From: Euperipatoides rowelli
Taxonomy: Eukaryota; Onychophora; Udeonychophora; Euonychophora; Peripatopsidae
Strand: one strand, 5' to 3'
Assembly: GCA_003024985.2 (NCBI GenBank)
Contig: PXIH01S0001038.1
DNA length: 47,576 bases
The translations under genes and the position numbers were made by a program. Positions 26,327-35,559 of this stretch are shown here, one piece after another. The notes under the pieces were generated by a model that was not told the DNA's origin, did no database searches, and saw only the letters and a list, made by a program, of their open reading frames with translations. The number at the start of each line of letters is the position of its first letter. Position 1 is the first letter of the stretch.

Positions 26327-26653
26327 TTAACGAATATTAACTATATCTTGATACGCCCTTAATGAACGTTCTATGATGGCTTTAGTTATGTTTAGATTCA
26401 TATTAGCCTTAGCAATAGCAATTGTAACATCATGAGTATCTATATTGTTTGGTTCTAAAATAGCCTTTTGTGCCATTTCAAAAACATTCATTTGACTATC
26501 ATTTACCTTGGCAAGAGTAGTTAGAAACATATCTTTAAATGTTTTAACTTCTTTACTTGCTTTACCTGCTTGATTAACATTTAAATCAAAATGCAAAGGG
26601 TCTTTTCTAATTAAAAAAACATCCTGTCCAGAAAAAAATGGCTCAATCTTCAT
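26327..26653 (-). CDS. fliE: FliE MS-ring/rod junction protein
   Basis: A 108-residue adaptor between the MS ring and the proximal rod. The C-terminal part carries the family pattern (FKDMFLTTLAKVNDSQMNVF, then NNIDTHDVTIAIAKANMNLN and a final helix). It follows flgC at 18 bp and precedes fliF at 11 bp, the canonical flgB-flgC-fliE-fliF order. It matches BB0292. Confidence 0.93.
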   Translation of the reverse strand: MKIEPFFSGQDVFLIRKDPLHFDLNVNQAGKASKEVKTFKDMFLTTLAKVNDSQMNVFEMAQKAILEPNNIDTHDVTIAIAKANMNLNITKAIIERSLRAYQDIVNIR

Positions 26654-26671
26654 TCTTTATTCCTTTTACTA

Positions 26672-27130
26672 TTAAGCTTGTAAAATACCCAAAGCACTTT
26701 TAAACATAGACTTACTACTATTAACAGTAGTAACATTTGCCTCATAAGCTCTTGAAGCTGAAATCATATCTACCATTTCCTCTACAATATTTACATTAGG
26801 TAATTCTACATATCCTGTTTTATTTCCATGTTTAAAAGAATCAGGATGACTTGGATCGTAAACTAACCTTAATGGTGCTTTATCTTTCTCAATTCCTGCA
26901 ACCCTTACTCCTTGGCCTAACCCATTATCTAAATACTTAGGAACAAAAGGCCCCTTAAAATAAGGATTTCTAACTCTTGGAGAAAAAATTATTCTTGAAC
27001 GTCTATATGCGCCTCCTTCAGGAGTTCTTGTAGTTGTAGCATTTGCAATATTATTAGATATAACATCAAGCCTTAGCCTCTGAGCTGTTAAGCCTGTTGA
27101 GGCTATATTCATACTCCCAAATAAACTCAT
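26672..27130 (-). CDS. flgC: FlgC proximal rod protein
   Basis: Rod subunit of 152 residues. The N-terminal rod motif is MNIASTGLTAQRLRLDVISN (near 7-26), continuing NNIANATTTRTPEGGAYRR. The C-terminal helix has GYVELPNVNIVEEMVDMISA followed by RAYEANV, the standard FlgC ending. Length is normal for the family. It lies 25 bp after flgB. It matches BB0293. Confidence 0.96.
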   Translation of the reverse strand: MSLFGSMNIASTGLTAQRLRLDVISNNIANATTTRTPEGGAYRRSRIIFSPRVRNPYFKGPFVPKYLDNGLGQGVRVAGIEKDKAPLRLVYDPSHPDSFKHGNKTGYVELPNVNIVEEMVDMISASRAYEANVTTVNSSKSMFKSALGILQA

Positions 27131-27155
27131 AAATCTTATCCTTTCTCTTTTTTAA

Positions 27156-27569
27156 TTATTTTAAAACAATATTAACTGCCCTAAAATAACTAGATTCAAC
27201 ATTAGCCATTAAATCATACATCATTTGGTTTTTAACCAAATCTTTAATTTCACTATCAATATTTACATTATTTCCGTTATTATTAAAAGAAGACAAATAA
27301 TCCAACATTTGCTTAGGCTTAACATCTAAGTAATATAAGCTCTTGCTACCACTTAAATGTTTTGCAGAAAGCTTGCTTAAAGTCAAAGTTTTATTATTCT
27401 CTGTATTCACAGCCTTTTTAAATTCTGCTTCAAAGGAAACTTTACTTCTTTTAAAGTTAGGAGTATCTACATTTGCCACATTATTTGCTATTACTTTTTG
27501 CCTATAGACCAAAACATCTAAATATTTATGCGTTAGATCTACAGATTTTTCAAAAATATTCAAATTCAT
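27156..27569 (-). CDS. flgB: FlgB proximal rod protein
   Basis: Rod subunit beginning the flagellar block; about 135-137 residues with QKVIANNVANVDTPNFKRSK at the N-terminal rod motif and VKNQMMYDLMANVESSYFRA near the end. The start is ambiguous. An in-frame TTG at 27587 has no ribosome site. The ATG at 27569 is only one base from AGGAGG, while a TTG at 27563 stands seven bases from it, the usual distance. The ATG is given here by convention. B. burgdorferi flgB (BB0294) is known to head a sigma-70-transcribed motility operon. Confidence 0.92.
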   Translation of the reverse strand: MNLNIFEKSVDLTHKYLDVLVYRQKVIANNVANVDTPNFKRSKVSFEAEFKKAVNTENNKTLTLSKLSAKHLSGSKSLYYLDVKPKQMLDYLSSFNNNGNNVNIDSEIKDLVKNQMMYDLMANVESSYFRAVNIVLK

Positions 27570-27570
27570 A

Positions 27571-27576
27571 CCTCCT
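27571..27576 (-). promoter_or_regulatory. flgB ribosome binding site deciding the start codon
   Basis: A perfect AGGAGG on the - strand stands one base from the ATG at 27569 and seven bases from a TTG at 27563. It supports initiation in this immediate area and argues against the far upstream TTG at 27587. A TATAAT-like sequence overlaps the end of hslU about 20 bases upstream, but no matching -35 is visible, so I do not call a promoter. Confidence 0.6.
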
Positions 27577-27596
27577 ACACAACACAAATATTCATT

Positions 27597-28946
27597 TTAT
27601 ATTATATAATAATTCAAATCTTTTTGGATATTAATTTTTATTTTTTCATTAATATATTTTGAATCAATTTCATATTGCTTAATCTTACTTCCTGGTGCTT
27701 CAAAAAAAAGATCTGCTAAAACTTTTTCCATTACACTATGTAGCCGTCTAGCACCAAGATTTTCATTCTCAAGATTAAGTTCATATGTAAGTTTAGATAT
27801 TTGCTCTATTGCTTCATTAGTAAAAGTTAAGCTTATGTTATAAACCTTAAACATCTCAATATACTGCTTTATTAACGAATTTTTTGTTTGTTCCAGAATC
27901 TTCCTAAAATCTTTTATGCTTAAACTCTTAAGCTCAACTCTTATTGGAAACCTTCCTTGTAGCTCAGGAATAAGATCAGAAGGCTTTGAAAGATGAAAAG
28001 AACCAGCAGCTATGAAAAGAATATGAGAAGTATCAATAATTCCATACCTTGTATTCACTTTAGAACCTTCAATAATAGGAAGAATATCCCTTTGAACTCC
28101 TTCTCTAGATACATCATTACCTGTTCTTGTTTTGCTTGTAATTTTATCTATTTCATCAATGAAAACAATTCCCATATTCTCAACTTTAGACTTTGCAAGC
28201 TCAATAATATTCTCATGATCAACAAGTTTTTCAAGCTCATCAGTCAAAATTATTTCTCTAGCCTTTTTTATTTTTATTTCTTTTGTTTTTTTCTTGTCAA
28301 AAAAACTATTAAACATATTACCTAAATTCATATCAAGTTCTTCTAAGTTACCACCCGATATTATTTCTATCGTAGAAAATGGAGCCTTACTTGAAATTTT
28401 AATTTCTATGAATTTTTCATCTAGTTCACCTTTTTGCAACTGTTCCTTCAACTTTTCCTTTATTTTTTCTTTTACTAATTTTTCTTCCTCTGTTAATTCT
28501 GCATCATTCTTACTAACATCCAATAACAATTTAGCAAGAATTCTTTCCTCTGTTCTTTCAATTGCTTCATTCCTAACTTTTTCATACATATCGTTTTTTA
28601 CCATATTAACAGAAATATTCATAAGATCTCTTATCATTGATTCCACATCACGTCCAACATAACCAACCTCTGTATATTTTGTAGCTTCTACCTTAATAAA
28701 CGGTGCTTTAATTAATTTTGACAATCTCCTTGCAATTTCCGTCTTACCTATACCTGTTGAACCTATCATAATTATATTCTTAGGTATAATCTCATCCCTT
28801 ATTTCTTTTGGAAGCTTCGACCTTATGTAACGGTTCACAAGTGCAATAGATACTGTCTTCTTAGCTTCTTCTTGACCTATAATATATTTATTCAATTCTT
28901 CTACAATATTTTTTGGAACCATATTGGCGTCTTCAAATTTTTGCAC
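27597..28946 (-). CDS. hslU: HslU (ClpY) ATPase of the HslUV protease
   Basis: AAA+ unfoldase that feeds substrates into HslV; 449 residues. The start PKNIVEELNKYIIGQEEAKK is typical; Walker A GSTGIGKT lies at 62-69, with the KVEATKYTEVGYVGRDVESM segment, the charged I-domain (about 110-240), Walker B GIVFIDEID and the ELQGRFPIRVEL sensor region. The C-terminus ends in hydrophobic residues (NYYII) that insert into HslV. Its start overlaps the hslV stop by one base. It precedes flgB closely, so flagellar and protease genes share a transcription unit or adjoin. It matches BB0295. Confidence 0.96.
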   Translation of the reverse strand: MQKFEDANMVPKNIVEELNKYIIGQEEAKKTVSIALVNRYIRSKLPKEIRDEIIPKNIIMIGSTGIGKTEIARRLSKLIKAPFIKVEATKYTEVGYVGRDVESMIRDLMNISVNMVKNDMYEKVRNEAIERTEERILAKLLLDVSKNDAELTEEEKLVKEKIKEKLKEQLQKGELDEKFIEIKISSKAPFSTIEIISGGNLEELDMNLGNMFNSFFDKKKTKEIKIKKAREIILTDELEKLVDHENIIELAKSKVENMGIVFIDEIDKITSKTRTGNDVSREGVQRDILPIIEGSKVNTRYGIIDTSHILFIAAGSFHLSKPSDLIPELQGRFPIRVELKSLSIKDFRKILEQTKNSLIKQYIEMFKVYNISLTFTNEAIEQISKLTYELNLENENLGARRLHSVMEKVLADLFFEAPGSKIKQYEIDSKYINEKIKINIQKDLNYYII

Positions 28947-29488
28947 TAAGTTATCTCCTCTAAAGTAATATTCTCATTTGTATATATGCATACTTTTGCT
29001 GCAATTTTTAATGATTTTAAAGCAATAGTTTTTGCATCTAATTTTTTACTTTCAAGAAAAGCTAAAGCAGCTGAATAAGCATAGTTCCCTCCACTACCAA
29101 TTGAAATCACATTTTCTTGTGGTTCAACTACATCACCTGTCCCTGAAATTAAAAGAATATTATTAGAATCAGCAACTATCATCATAGCTTCAAGTTTATG
29201 TAAAATTTTATCGCTTCTCCAATCTCTAGCAAGTTCAACAGCAGCACGTTTTATGTCAATCACAGCGTCTCCTCTTGCTTTCATTTTTACTTCAAATCTC
29301 TCGAACAAAGTAATAGCATCGGAAGTAGAACCTGCAAAACCTGCTAAAATCTTCCCGTCAAGTAATTTTCTTATCTTAATAGCATTCCCTTTTAAAATGG
29401 TGTGACCAAATGTTACTTGACCATCTGCAGCTATTACAGTTTTACCATCTTTCTTTATTGCTATTACTGTAGTTCCTTCAAAACTCAT
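28946..29488 (-). CDS. hslV: HslV (ClpQ) proteasome-like peptidase
   Basis: Threonine peptidase core of HslUV; 180 residues. After a short propeptide (MSFEG) the mature enzyme would start at Thr6 (TTVIAIKKDGKTVIAADGQV), the catalytic nucleophile, with the family segments LAGFAGSTSDAITLFERFE and ISIGSGGNYAYSAALAF. It overlaps hslU by one base and lies 9 bp after the second half of the interrupted dprA. It matches BB0296. Confidence 0.96.
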   Translation of the reverse strand: MSFEGTTVIAIKKDGKTVIAADGQVTFGHTILKGNAIKIRKLLDGKILAGFAGSTSDAITLFERFEVKMKARGDAVIDIKRAAVELARDWRSDKILHKLEAMMIVADSNNILLISGTGDVVEPQENVISIGSGGNYAYSAALAFLESKKLDAKTIALKSLKIAAKVCIYTNENITLEEIT

Positions 29489-29497
29489 TAATTCCTC

Positions 29498-30370
29498 CTA
29501 GTTTTTAAGCTCCTTATTCAACTCTTCAATTAAAACATCTGAAATACTAAAATCATGCAAAATACAAGTTAAGTTTAAATCATTTCTAACTCCTGCACCC
29601 TTAAATTCCAAACCCAAAACTTCATAAATATCTTCCATATTTCTTATTTCAATAGCACCAAGGTCAATTAAATTCTTTATTCCTTTCCCAGAATTATCAT
29701 TAGAATAAACATAAATATCAAGACCTAAGTCAAGTCCAAAGCTCACTGTAACTAGAGTACCAGACTTCTCAGGTGCATAAGTCACAAAAATAGCATCACT
29801 TAAACCGCTTATTATTCTGTTCCGTTTCGCAAAAAAATAAGACTTAATGCTTTCAAAAGGCATAGTTTCTGTAATAACTCATCCACCACATTGTAAAAGT
29901 TGATTTACGTACTTTCTATTTTGCTTTGGATAAATACTATCAATACTTGTGGCTATTACAGCATAAGTAGCATGTTTTTCTTGTATTGCTCCAAGATGAG
30001 CTGCAATATCAGCTCCAATGACAAAATCAGAAATGATTTCTATTCCATTTTTAGCTAAATGACTTGCAAATTCTTTCGTAGCCTCAACAAATTCTCTACT
30101 TAATTTTCTTGAACCAACAATAGCCCATGATTTTAAATTATCACAAGGCAGATTACCCATATAATATAAAGCAAATGGAGAATCATAAATATTCAATAAT
30201 TTCGAAGGGTAATATTCATTACCAAGAACAACTACTTTAAAATTAATTTTCTCCAATATTTTCCTTTGCAACTCCACTTTTTTTAGTTCAGGTAATACAG
30301 AATGTCTTTTATAGGTTTTTCCTACATATTCAAGCATATCTTTTTGTGTTAGTTTCAAAATCTCATCCAT
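29498..30370 (-). pseudogene. dprA: dprA/smf gene interrupted by one in-frame UGA
   Basis: The two halves read in one frame as a DprA (Smf) protein of about 290 codons, the family that loads RecA on incoming single-stranded DNA. The first half (30370 to 29882) carries the Rossmann start SWAIVGSRKLSREFVEATKE and the DFVIGADIAAHLGA segment. A TGA at 29881-29879 follows LLQCGG. The frame then continues VITETMPFESIKSYFFAKRN, then RIISGLSDAIFV, the heart of the fold, to a TAA at 29498. No frame shift is involved. The stop lies where the family normally has a small residue in GG-x-(V/L)-(I/L)-(T/S)-E. It may be a recent nonsense change, a sequence error or, less likely, read through. It matches BB0297. 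Confidence 0.8.
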
Positions 30371-30454
30371 TTTAAAATTATTAAAAAGTTTTAGTTTTTT
30401 CAGAACTATTTAAAAATTTTAATCCATCAAGGTAAAGTACTTTATACATTTAAA

Positions 30455-30469
30455 AATCTAATTTAGATT
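30455..30469 (-). terminator. Weak hairpin at the end of the TPR lipoprotein gene
   Basis: On the - strand AATCTAAATTAGATT is a perfect short inverted repeat followed by a few T residues, overlapping the TAG stop of the lipoprotein gene. Stem strength is low, so termination may be partial. The 87-bp gap that follows, before dprA, shows no convincing promoter. Confidence 0.25.
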
Positions 30470-31156
30470 ATCCATTAATTTATCTATCGATTTTTTCTGC
30501 TCATTATTTAGAGACTTAATTTTTGCTTTATTATAAGCTAGTCTAGAGCTTTTAAAATCACCAAATGAATAATAATTAGCGCCTCTAAGTAGCCAAAATT
30601 CAAGACTATCAACTTTCATATTTTCTAACCTATTTAAGTAAATCATCGCCTCTTTTTGCTTATCTAAATCATAAACACATATATTTGCAAATGCAAAAAG
30701 ACTATTTTGGTAATCACCTTTTATATCTATTGATTTTAAAAAAGAAGTTTCTGCTAACTTAATATATTTGTCTATTTCATTTTTATTACTTAAATTCTTT
30801 GCCAGATTATAAAAAGCAACACCTTGATAAAAATGTAACAAATAATTAATTGGAGAAATTACTAAGGCTTTGCTAAAATTTTCTACTGCAAATCCATATT
30901 GTTCTAATTCAATAAATTTTAATCCTATGAGACTGTAAAATCTAATTTTTTTATCTACAGAATTTATTATCTTTAATATATTATCCTCTTCCTTTCTTAT
31001 AAATTCCTTATAAACCTCTATTTTATCTAAAGAAGTACCACCAACTTCTTCTATTTCTCTTATCCTTAATCCTAAGTTTGTTTTTTCTTTGGAGTTTTTA
31101 CCACAAGCTAAAATCAACAAAAAAAATAAACTTAGGATTAAGATTTTTTTTTTCAT
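30458..31156 (-). CDS. TPR-repeat lipoprotein
   Basis: A 232-residue exported protein with a lipoprotein signal sequence (MKKKILILSLFFLLILAC, lipidated Cys18), then a charged region and TPR-type helical repeats from about 60 onward (YSLIGLKFIELEQYGFAVEN; LHFYQGVAFYNLAKNL; LEFWLLRGANYYSFGDFKSS). TPR lipoproteins usually act as protein-binding scaffolds in the cell envelope. It lies between ftsZ (42 bp) and dprA, and has an AAGGT ribosome site. It matches BB0298. Partner unknown; association with division or flagella can only be guessed from location. Confidence 0.85.
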   Translation of the reverse strand: MKKKILILSLFFLLILACGKNSKEKTNLGLRIREIEEVGGTSLDKIEVYKEFIRKEEDNILKIINSVDKKIRFYSLIGLKFIELEQYGFAVENFSKALVISPINYLLHFYQGVAFYNLAKNLSNKNEIDKYIKLAETSFLKSIDIKGDYQNSLFAFANICVYDLDKQKEAMIYLNRLENMKVDSLEFWLLRGANYYSFGDFKSSRLAYNKAKIKSLNNEQKKSIDKLMDNLN

Positions 31157-31198
31157 AATTACTACCTTCTAAAGAAAAATATATTTAAAATAAAGTTA

Positions 31199-32404
31199 TT
31201 AATCGTTATTTTTCTTATTTAAGTTTCTAAGAAATGTTGGTACATCAATGTCATCATCAACATAAGTAGGACTATTATTTTTATTAGCAAGAGAATTATC
31301 TTTTGTCGCATAAGTTGTATTATTAATATTATAATTAGAACCTCTCATTAAATTGTCAAATTCTTTTGAACTTAAATTATTATTTAAAGATCTACTAGTT
31401 TCCTTAGGTTTCTTACTAGCAAAACCAGTTGCTATTACTGTTACGAATATTTCATCATCAAGGTTAGAATTAATCGCATGTCCATATATTACAGTAGCCT
31501 CTTCATCAACACTAGCTGTTATTATCTCCATAATTTCTTCAAGTTCAAGAAGTGAAAAATCTTCTCCACCTGTTACATTAACAAGTAAACCCTTGGAGCC
31601 TTCAATGCGAACATCATCTAAGAGAGGATTACTAATTGCAGAAGTCGCAGCATCAACAGCACGGTTCTCTCCCTTACCATGCCCAATTCCCATTAGAGCA
31701 TCTCCTTGACCTTGCATTATGCTCTTAACATCAGCAAAATCAATATTAACTTCTCCATGCTCTGTTATTAATCCTGCAATTCCTTGAACACCCATACGCA
31801 ATACATCATCTGCTTTACGGAAAGCTTCTTTAATAGTTGTACGTTTATCAACTACCGTTAAAAGTTTTTGATTAGGAATGATTATTAAAGTATCTACAGA
31901 TTTACGAAGGTTATCAATACCTTGTTCAGCTAGCCTCATTTTCTTGGGTCCTTCAAATTTAAATGGTTTAGTAACAACTCCTACTGTTAAAATTCCTAAC
32001 TCTTTTGCAACTTGAGCAATTACAGGGGCCGAACCTGTTCCTGTTCCTCCTCCCATTCCCGCTGTAATAAATATCATATCAGCACCAGTTAAATGATTTT
32101 TAATTATGTCAATATCCTCTTCAGCTGCTGCTTGCCCAATTTCAGGCTTACCACCAGCACCAAGTCCAGCTGTTACCTTAGCACCTAAAGCTATTTTTAT
32201 TGGTGCAATAGAAGTCTGCAAGGCTTGAAGATCTGTATTTGCAATTATGAATTCAACATCTCTAACTCCATATTCAATCATGCGATTAACAGCATTACTA
32301 CCACCACCACCAGCTCCTATTACTTTAAGTATTGTTGGATTTGTAACGGAATCAAATCTTCTAGAATTACTGTCTATTATATTATAGTCTTTCATTTTAA
32401 TCAT
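31199..32404 (-). CDS. ftsZ: FtsZ cell-division GTPase
   Basis: Tubulin-like GTPase forming the division ring; 401 residues. It has [16 protein letters not shown] (29-44), the signature loop GGGTGTG (118-124) and the T7 region [18 protein letters not shown]. The C-terminal tail [15 protein letters not shown] is the conserved peptide that binds FtsA. Two ATGs compete: 32404, two bases from AGGAGG, and 32395 (MKDYN), eleven bases away; the difference is only three residues. It lies 11 bp after ftsA. It matches BB0299. Confidence 0.97.
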   Translation of the reverse strand: MIKMKDYNIIDSNSRRFDSVTNPTILKVIGAGGGGSNAVNRMIEYGVRDVEFIIANTDLQALQTSIAPIKIALGAKVTAGLGAGGKPEIGQAAAEEDIDIIKNHLTGADMIFITAGMGGGTGTGSAPVIAQVAKELGILTVGVVTKPFKFEGPKKMRLAEQGIDNLRKSVDTLIIIPNQKLLTVVDKRTTIKEAFRKADDVLRMGVQGIAGLITEHGEVNIDFADVKSIMQGQGDALMGIGHGKGENRAVDAATSAISNPLLDDVRIEGSKGLLVNVTGGEDFSLLELEEIMEIITASVDEEATVIYGHAINSNLDDEIFVTVIATGFASKKPKETSRSLNNNLSSKEFDNLMRGSNYNINNTTYATKDNSLANKNNSPTYVDDDIDVPTFLRNLNKKNND

Positions 32405-32415
32405 TTCCTCCTAAG

Positions 32416-33663
32416 TTAAAACCATTCCTTTAAGAACCAACTTTTTAACTTTGCAGACACTTTATTTATACTCTTATTACTATTATTATTCACTTTTTTT
32501 AATTTATTATATTTTTGTTGTTCATGAACATAAAGAACCAAACCCAAAGCTGAAGAATATCTTGGATTTATATATTCCTCTGATATTCCCCTAACATTCA
32601 TCGGAATTCCAACTCTTGTTGGATAACCAAAAACTTCTTCACCTAATGCTGGAAGACCAGGACAAAGAGAACCTCCACCGGTTATTACTATACCCCCATT
32701 AATTTTATTATAAAAACCTCTTTTGATGACTTCTTCCTTTACCATTTCAAGAATTTCTTTAAGTCTTGAGTGTATTATGACTCCAAGTTCCTTTCTATTT
32801 CTTTCTTGAGGTGGTCTCGTTCCAAGGTTGGGAATCACAACAGTTTCTATTTGACTATCTAAAACACTTAAATGCGCAATGCCCGCTGTTATTTTAATAT
32901 TTTCAGCAACATCCTCAGGAACTTTCCAAACCTGTGCAATATCCAAAGTTACTCTATTGCCTCCTATTGGAACAACACCCGTATAACAAGGTGTTCCATC
33001 AACATAGAGTAAAATATCTGTTGTACCTTTACCCATGTCAATAAACAACACACCCATTTCTTTTTCTTCCTTAGATAAAATAGAATAAGAAGAAGCAATA
33101 GAACCTAACACCATCTCTTCAACTTGAAAACCTGCTCGATTAATGCATCTTACTAAGTTTTGAGAAGAAGAACTTGAACCGGTAATAATATGAACTTCTC
33201 CTTCTAATCTTACACCCATCATGTCTATTGGATTCTTGATATGAGGAATTCCGTCTACAATAAATTCTTGAGAAATTACATGTAGAATTTCCCTATCCAT
33301 AGGTATTACAATAGCCTTAGCCGCCTCAATTACACGTTCAACATCAGCAACACTTATTTCCCTAGTTTTAGAGTTTATTGCAACAACACCCCTTGAATTA
33401 GTTCCTTCAACACTACTTCCAGACATAGAAACACAAACAGAAGAGATATCACAACCAGAAATGAGTTCTGCTGCTTCTACAGAATTTGCAAGTGATCCAA
33501 GAGCAGCTTCTATGTTTATTAATACACCTTTTCTAATACCTTTGGATTCACTTGTTCCTATTCCTATTATCTCAAGCTGTCCATTTAAATTGATTTCCGA
33601 AACCACTGTACATACCTTTGATGTTCCTACATCTAAACCTACTATTAAATCCCTAGCCACCAT
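32416..33663 (-). CDS. ftsA: FtsA division protein
   Basis: Actin-like ATPase that ties FtsZ to the membrane; 415 residues. It begins LIVGLDVGTSKVCTVVSEIN (ATP-binding phosphate-1 region), has the 1C domain, FIDMGKGTTDILLYVDGTP (phosphate 2) and VITGGGSLCPGLPALGEEVF (adenosine motif). The last residues (KLKSWFLKEWF) make the amphipathic membrane-targeting helix. It overlaps ftsQ by 11 bp and precedes ftsZ by 11 bp. It matches BB0300. Confidence 0.96.
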   Translation of the reverse strand: MVARDLIVGLDVGTSKVCTVVSEINLNGQLEIIGIGTSESKGIRKGVLINIEAALGSLANSVEAAELISGCDISSVCVSMSGSSVEGTNSRGVVAINSKTREISVADVERVIEAAKAIVIPMDREILHVISQEFIVDGIPHIKNPIDMMGVRLEGEVHIITGSSSSSQNLVRCINRAGFQVEEMVLGSIASSYSILSKEEKEMGVLFIDMGKGTTDILLYVDGTPCYTGVVPIGGNRVTLDIAQVWKVPEDVAENIKITAGIAHLSVLDSQIETVVIPNLGTRPPQERNRKELGVIIHSRLKEILEMVKEEVIKRGFYNKINGGIVITGGGSLCPGLPALGEEVFGYPTRVGIPMNVRGISEEYINPRYSSALGLVLYVHEQQKYNKLKKVNNNSNKSINKVSAKLKSWFLKEWF

Positions 33664-34405
33664 TATCTCCTAATAAAACTATATTTCCACTTCTTAGATC
33701 TATTAAGTTTCGTTTTGTATTTCTAAACAAATCTATAACAGTAAATACTTTATATATTGTTTCTGTTAAATTTGAGTCTGCCGTTATTAGAACCTTTTTG
33801 TTTATGTTCCTCAAATATAAAATTATATTATACTCATAAGAGTTAAGTTTTGAAAAACTAACTTCTGATATTAAATTATACAAATTATTGCTAATCTTTT
33901 TAAGATTACTTAAATTTTTCAACAATTTTACTACTCTTGGCTCTAAAAAATCTCCTATTGCATTATCATTAAACATTATTCCACTTAATACAGGTAAATT
34001 ATAACTTAATTTATTATTTTTTTCTAAAACTATTCCATTATCACAAAGTACATAGTAAACTAATCTACCATCTTTATTTTCATAACCTACGCTAATAGGA
34101 TTTCTTCTTGTTATTTTGATTTTAACTTTATTAGGAAAACTAAGAATCATTTGTACAGTTTGTACTCTTACATCTTTTTTAATATTATTTTTATAAAAAT
34201 CTTGATCAAACTCATAATAATAAATATTAGTTTTCATTTGTGATAAGTTCAAAAATTCTTCCTGTGAAAAAAAAATTTCACTGTCAATGGTTATGAATTT
34301 GACCAACAAATAAGGTGAAATAAAAATAATAAATATTATTTGAAATAATAAAAAAATACTAATAATATATATATAACAAACTAATAATTTCCCATATAAA
34401 TTCAT
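33653..34405 (-). CDS. ftsQ: FtsQ/DivIB-like division protein
   Basis: A 250-residue bitopic membrane protein: N-terminal helix (about 8-34), then a POTRA-like region with TVQMILSFPNKVKIKITRRN and PISVGYENKDGRLVYYVLCD, and a beta-rich C-terminal domain. FtsQ/DivIB forms a complex with FtsL and FtsB to recruit late division proteins. The family is poorly conserved, but fold pattern and location between ftsW and ftsA are decisive. It matches BB0301. Confidence 0.85.
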   Translation of the reverse strand: MNLYGKLLVCYIYIISIFLLFQIIFIIFISPYLLVKFITIDSEIFFSQEEFLNLSQMKTNIYYYEFDQDFYKNNIKKDVRVQTVQMILSFPNKVKIKITRRNPISVGYENKDGRLVYYVLCDNGIVLEKNNKLSYNLPVLSGIMFNDNAIGDFLEPRVVKLLKNLSNLKKISNNLYNLISEVSFSKLNSYEYNIILYLRNINKKVLITADSNLTETIYKVFTVIDLFRNTKRNLIDLRSGNIVLLGDNGG

Positions 34406-34430
34406 AACTCAACCTAAATAGCTAACATTT

Positions 34431-35537
34431 TCAGTTAAATTCCTTGGAAACTAAAGTATCTTTTGCAACATTTGCAATAAGACCAGAAAGAGACATTGTA
34501 ACAAAAATTGAAGAACCCCCAGCTGAGAAAAATGGCAAGTTAATTCCTGTTGGTGGTAGCAAACCTATAACTACAGCAATATTCATAATGGCTTGAAGAA
34601 AAATCGATAAACTTGCAATGAAGGCCACAAAAAATCTAAATTTATTCTTAGCATTCAAGGCTATTAAACAGCTTAAATATTCAAATGCTACAAATAAAAA
34701 TATAGCAAAAACTACTCCTACAAAACCAAGTTCCTCAGCTAAGACTGCAAAAATGAAATCAGAATTCGCTTCAGGCAAGCGTCCAAGCTTAATTTCACCC
34801 ATACCAAGTCCTGTTCCCCACAAACCACCATTCTTTAAAGCATTTAAAGAAGCAATTATTTGATATCCTTGTCCTATTGGATCAGCATAAGGATCTAGGA
34901 AAGTAAATATTCTTTTCAATCTGTAAGGTTCCAGTATCAAAAACAGAATAGAAAAAGGTATGAATAAAAATAGTATAAGAAAAATATAAATAACAGAAAC
35001 ATTTGCAATAAAAATAGCAAGAAAAAAAAGTATAGCAAAATAAATAGCAGTAGAGTAATCATTTTGTAAAATTATTAATATCCAAAATATAACAAATATT
35101 AAACTAGGCTTAGTCCAGTAAGAGAATGAATTATCTACTTTTAAATTATATTTACTTAAATAACTAGCAAGATAGATAGTGAAAGAAACTTTAAAAATTT
35201 CTGAGGGTTGAATACTAATACCATAAACAAATATCCATCTTTTTGCTCCTAATATGCTTGGAGAGAAAAAAGTGACAAGTAAAAGAACTAAAGTAAAGAG
35301 TAAGATTAAGAAAACTACTTTCTTAAACAAATTTAATGAAATAGTCCTAAAAAAAATAAAGATTATTACACCAAAAAATAAATAAATAAGCCTTCTTTTA
35401 AATAAAAAATTAGGATTTCCTTTAATTTCAACACTAAAAAAGAATGAAGCTGTGTAAAAAACTATAAGACCATATGACACTAAAAGAAGTAACACCAATG
35501 AGTAATATTTTTGAAGATTTTTACTTTCTATTAACAT
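34431..35537 (-). CDS. ftsW: FtsW peptidoglycan glycosyltransferase (SEDS)
   Basis: Polytopic SEDS-family polymerase for septal peptidoglycan; 368 residues with about ten membrane helices. Diagnostic segments are GAKRWIFVYGISIQPSEIFK, the IGQGYQIIASLNALKNGGLW loop with GTGLG, and the end PPTGINLPFFSAGGSSIFVT. It lies between mraY (22 bp) and ftsQ (25 bp), as in standard dcw clusters, which favours FtsW over RodA. Its usual partner FtsI is not encoded in this window. It matches BB0302. Confidence 0.94.
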   Translation of the reverse strand: MLIESKNLQKYYSLVLLLLVSYGLIVFYTASFFFSVEIKGNPNFLFKRRLIYLFFGVIIFIFFRTISLNLFKKVVFLILLFTLVLLLVTFFSPSILGAKRWIFVYGISIQPSEIFKVSFTIYLASYLSKYNLKVDNSFSYWTKPSLIFVIFWILIILQNDYSTAIYFAILFFLAIFIANVSVIYIFLILFLFIPFSILFLILEPYRLKRIFTFLDPYADPIGQGYQIIASLNALKNGGLWGTGLGMGEIKLGRLPEANSDFIFAVLAEELGFVGVVFAIFLFVAFEYLSCLIALNAKNKFRFFVAFIASLSIFLQAIMNIAVVIGLLPPTGINLPFFSAGGSSIFVTMSLSGLIANVAKDTLVSKEFN

Positions 35538-35559
35538 AAATTTTCTATTAAACTAAAAT

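Noticed and set aside
29498-29863. Separate small gene starting at the ATG at 29863
   Set aside because: The frame continues from dprA through a single stop, and the protein is the second half of the DprA fold, so it is not an independent gene. Internal initiation there cannot be excluded, but no good ribosome site is visible.
29879-29881. UGA in dprA as a selenocysteine or reassigned codon
   Set aside because: Other genes here end in UGA-free or ordinary stops, Borrelia uses the standard bacterial code, and no selenocysteine insertion element or need for selenium in DprA is known.
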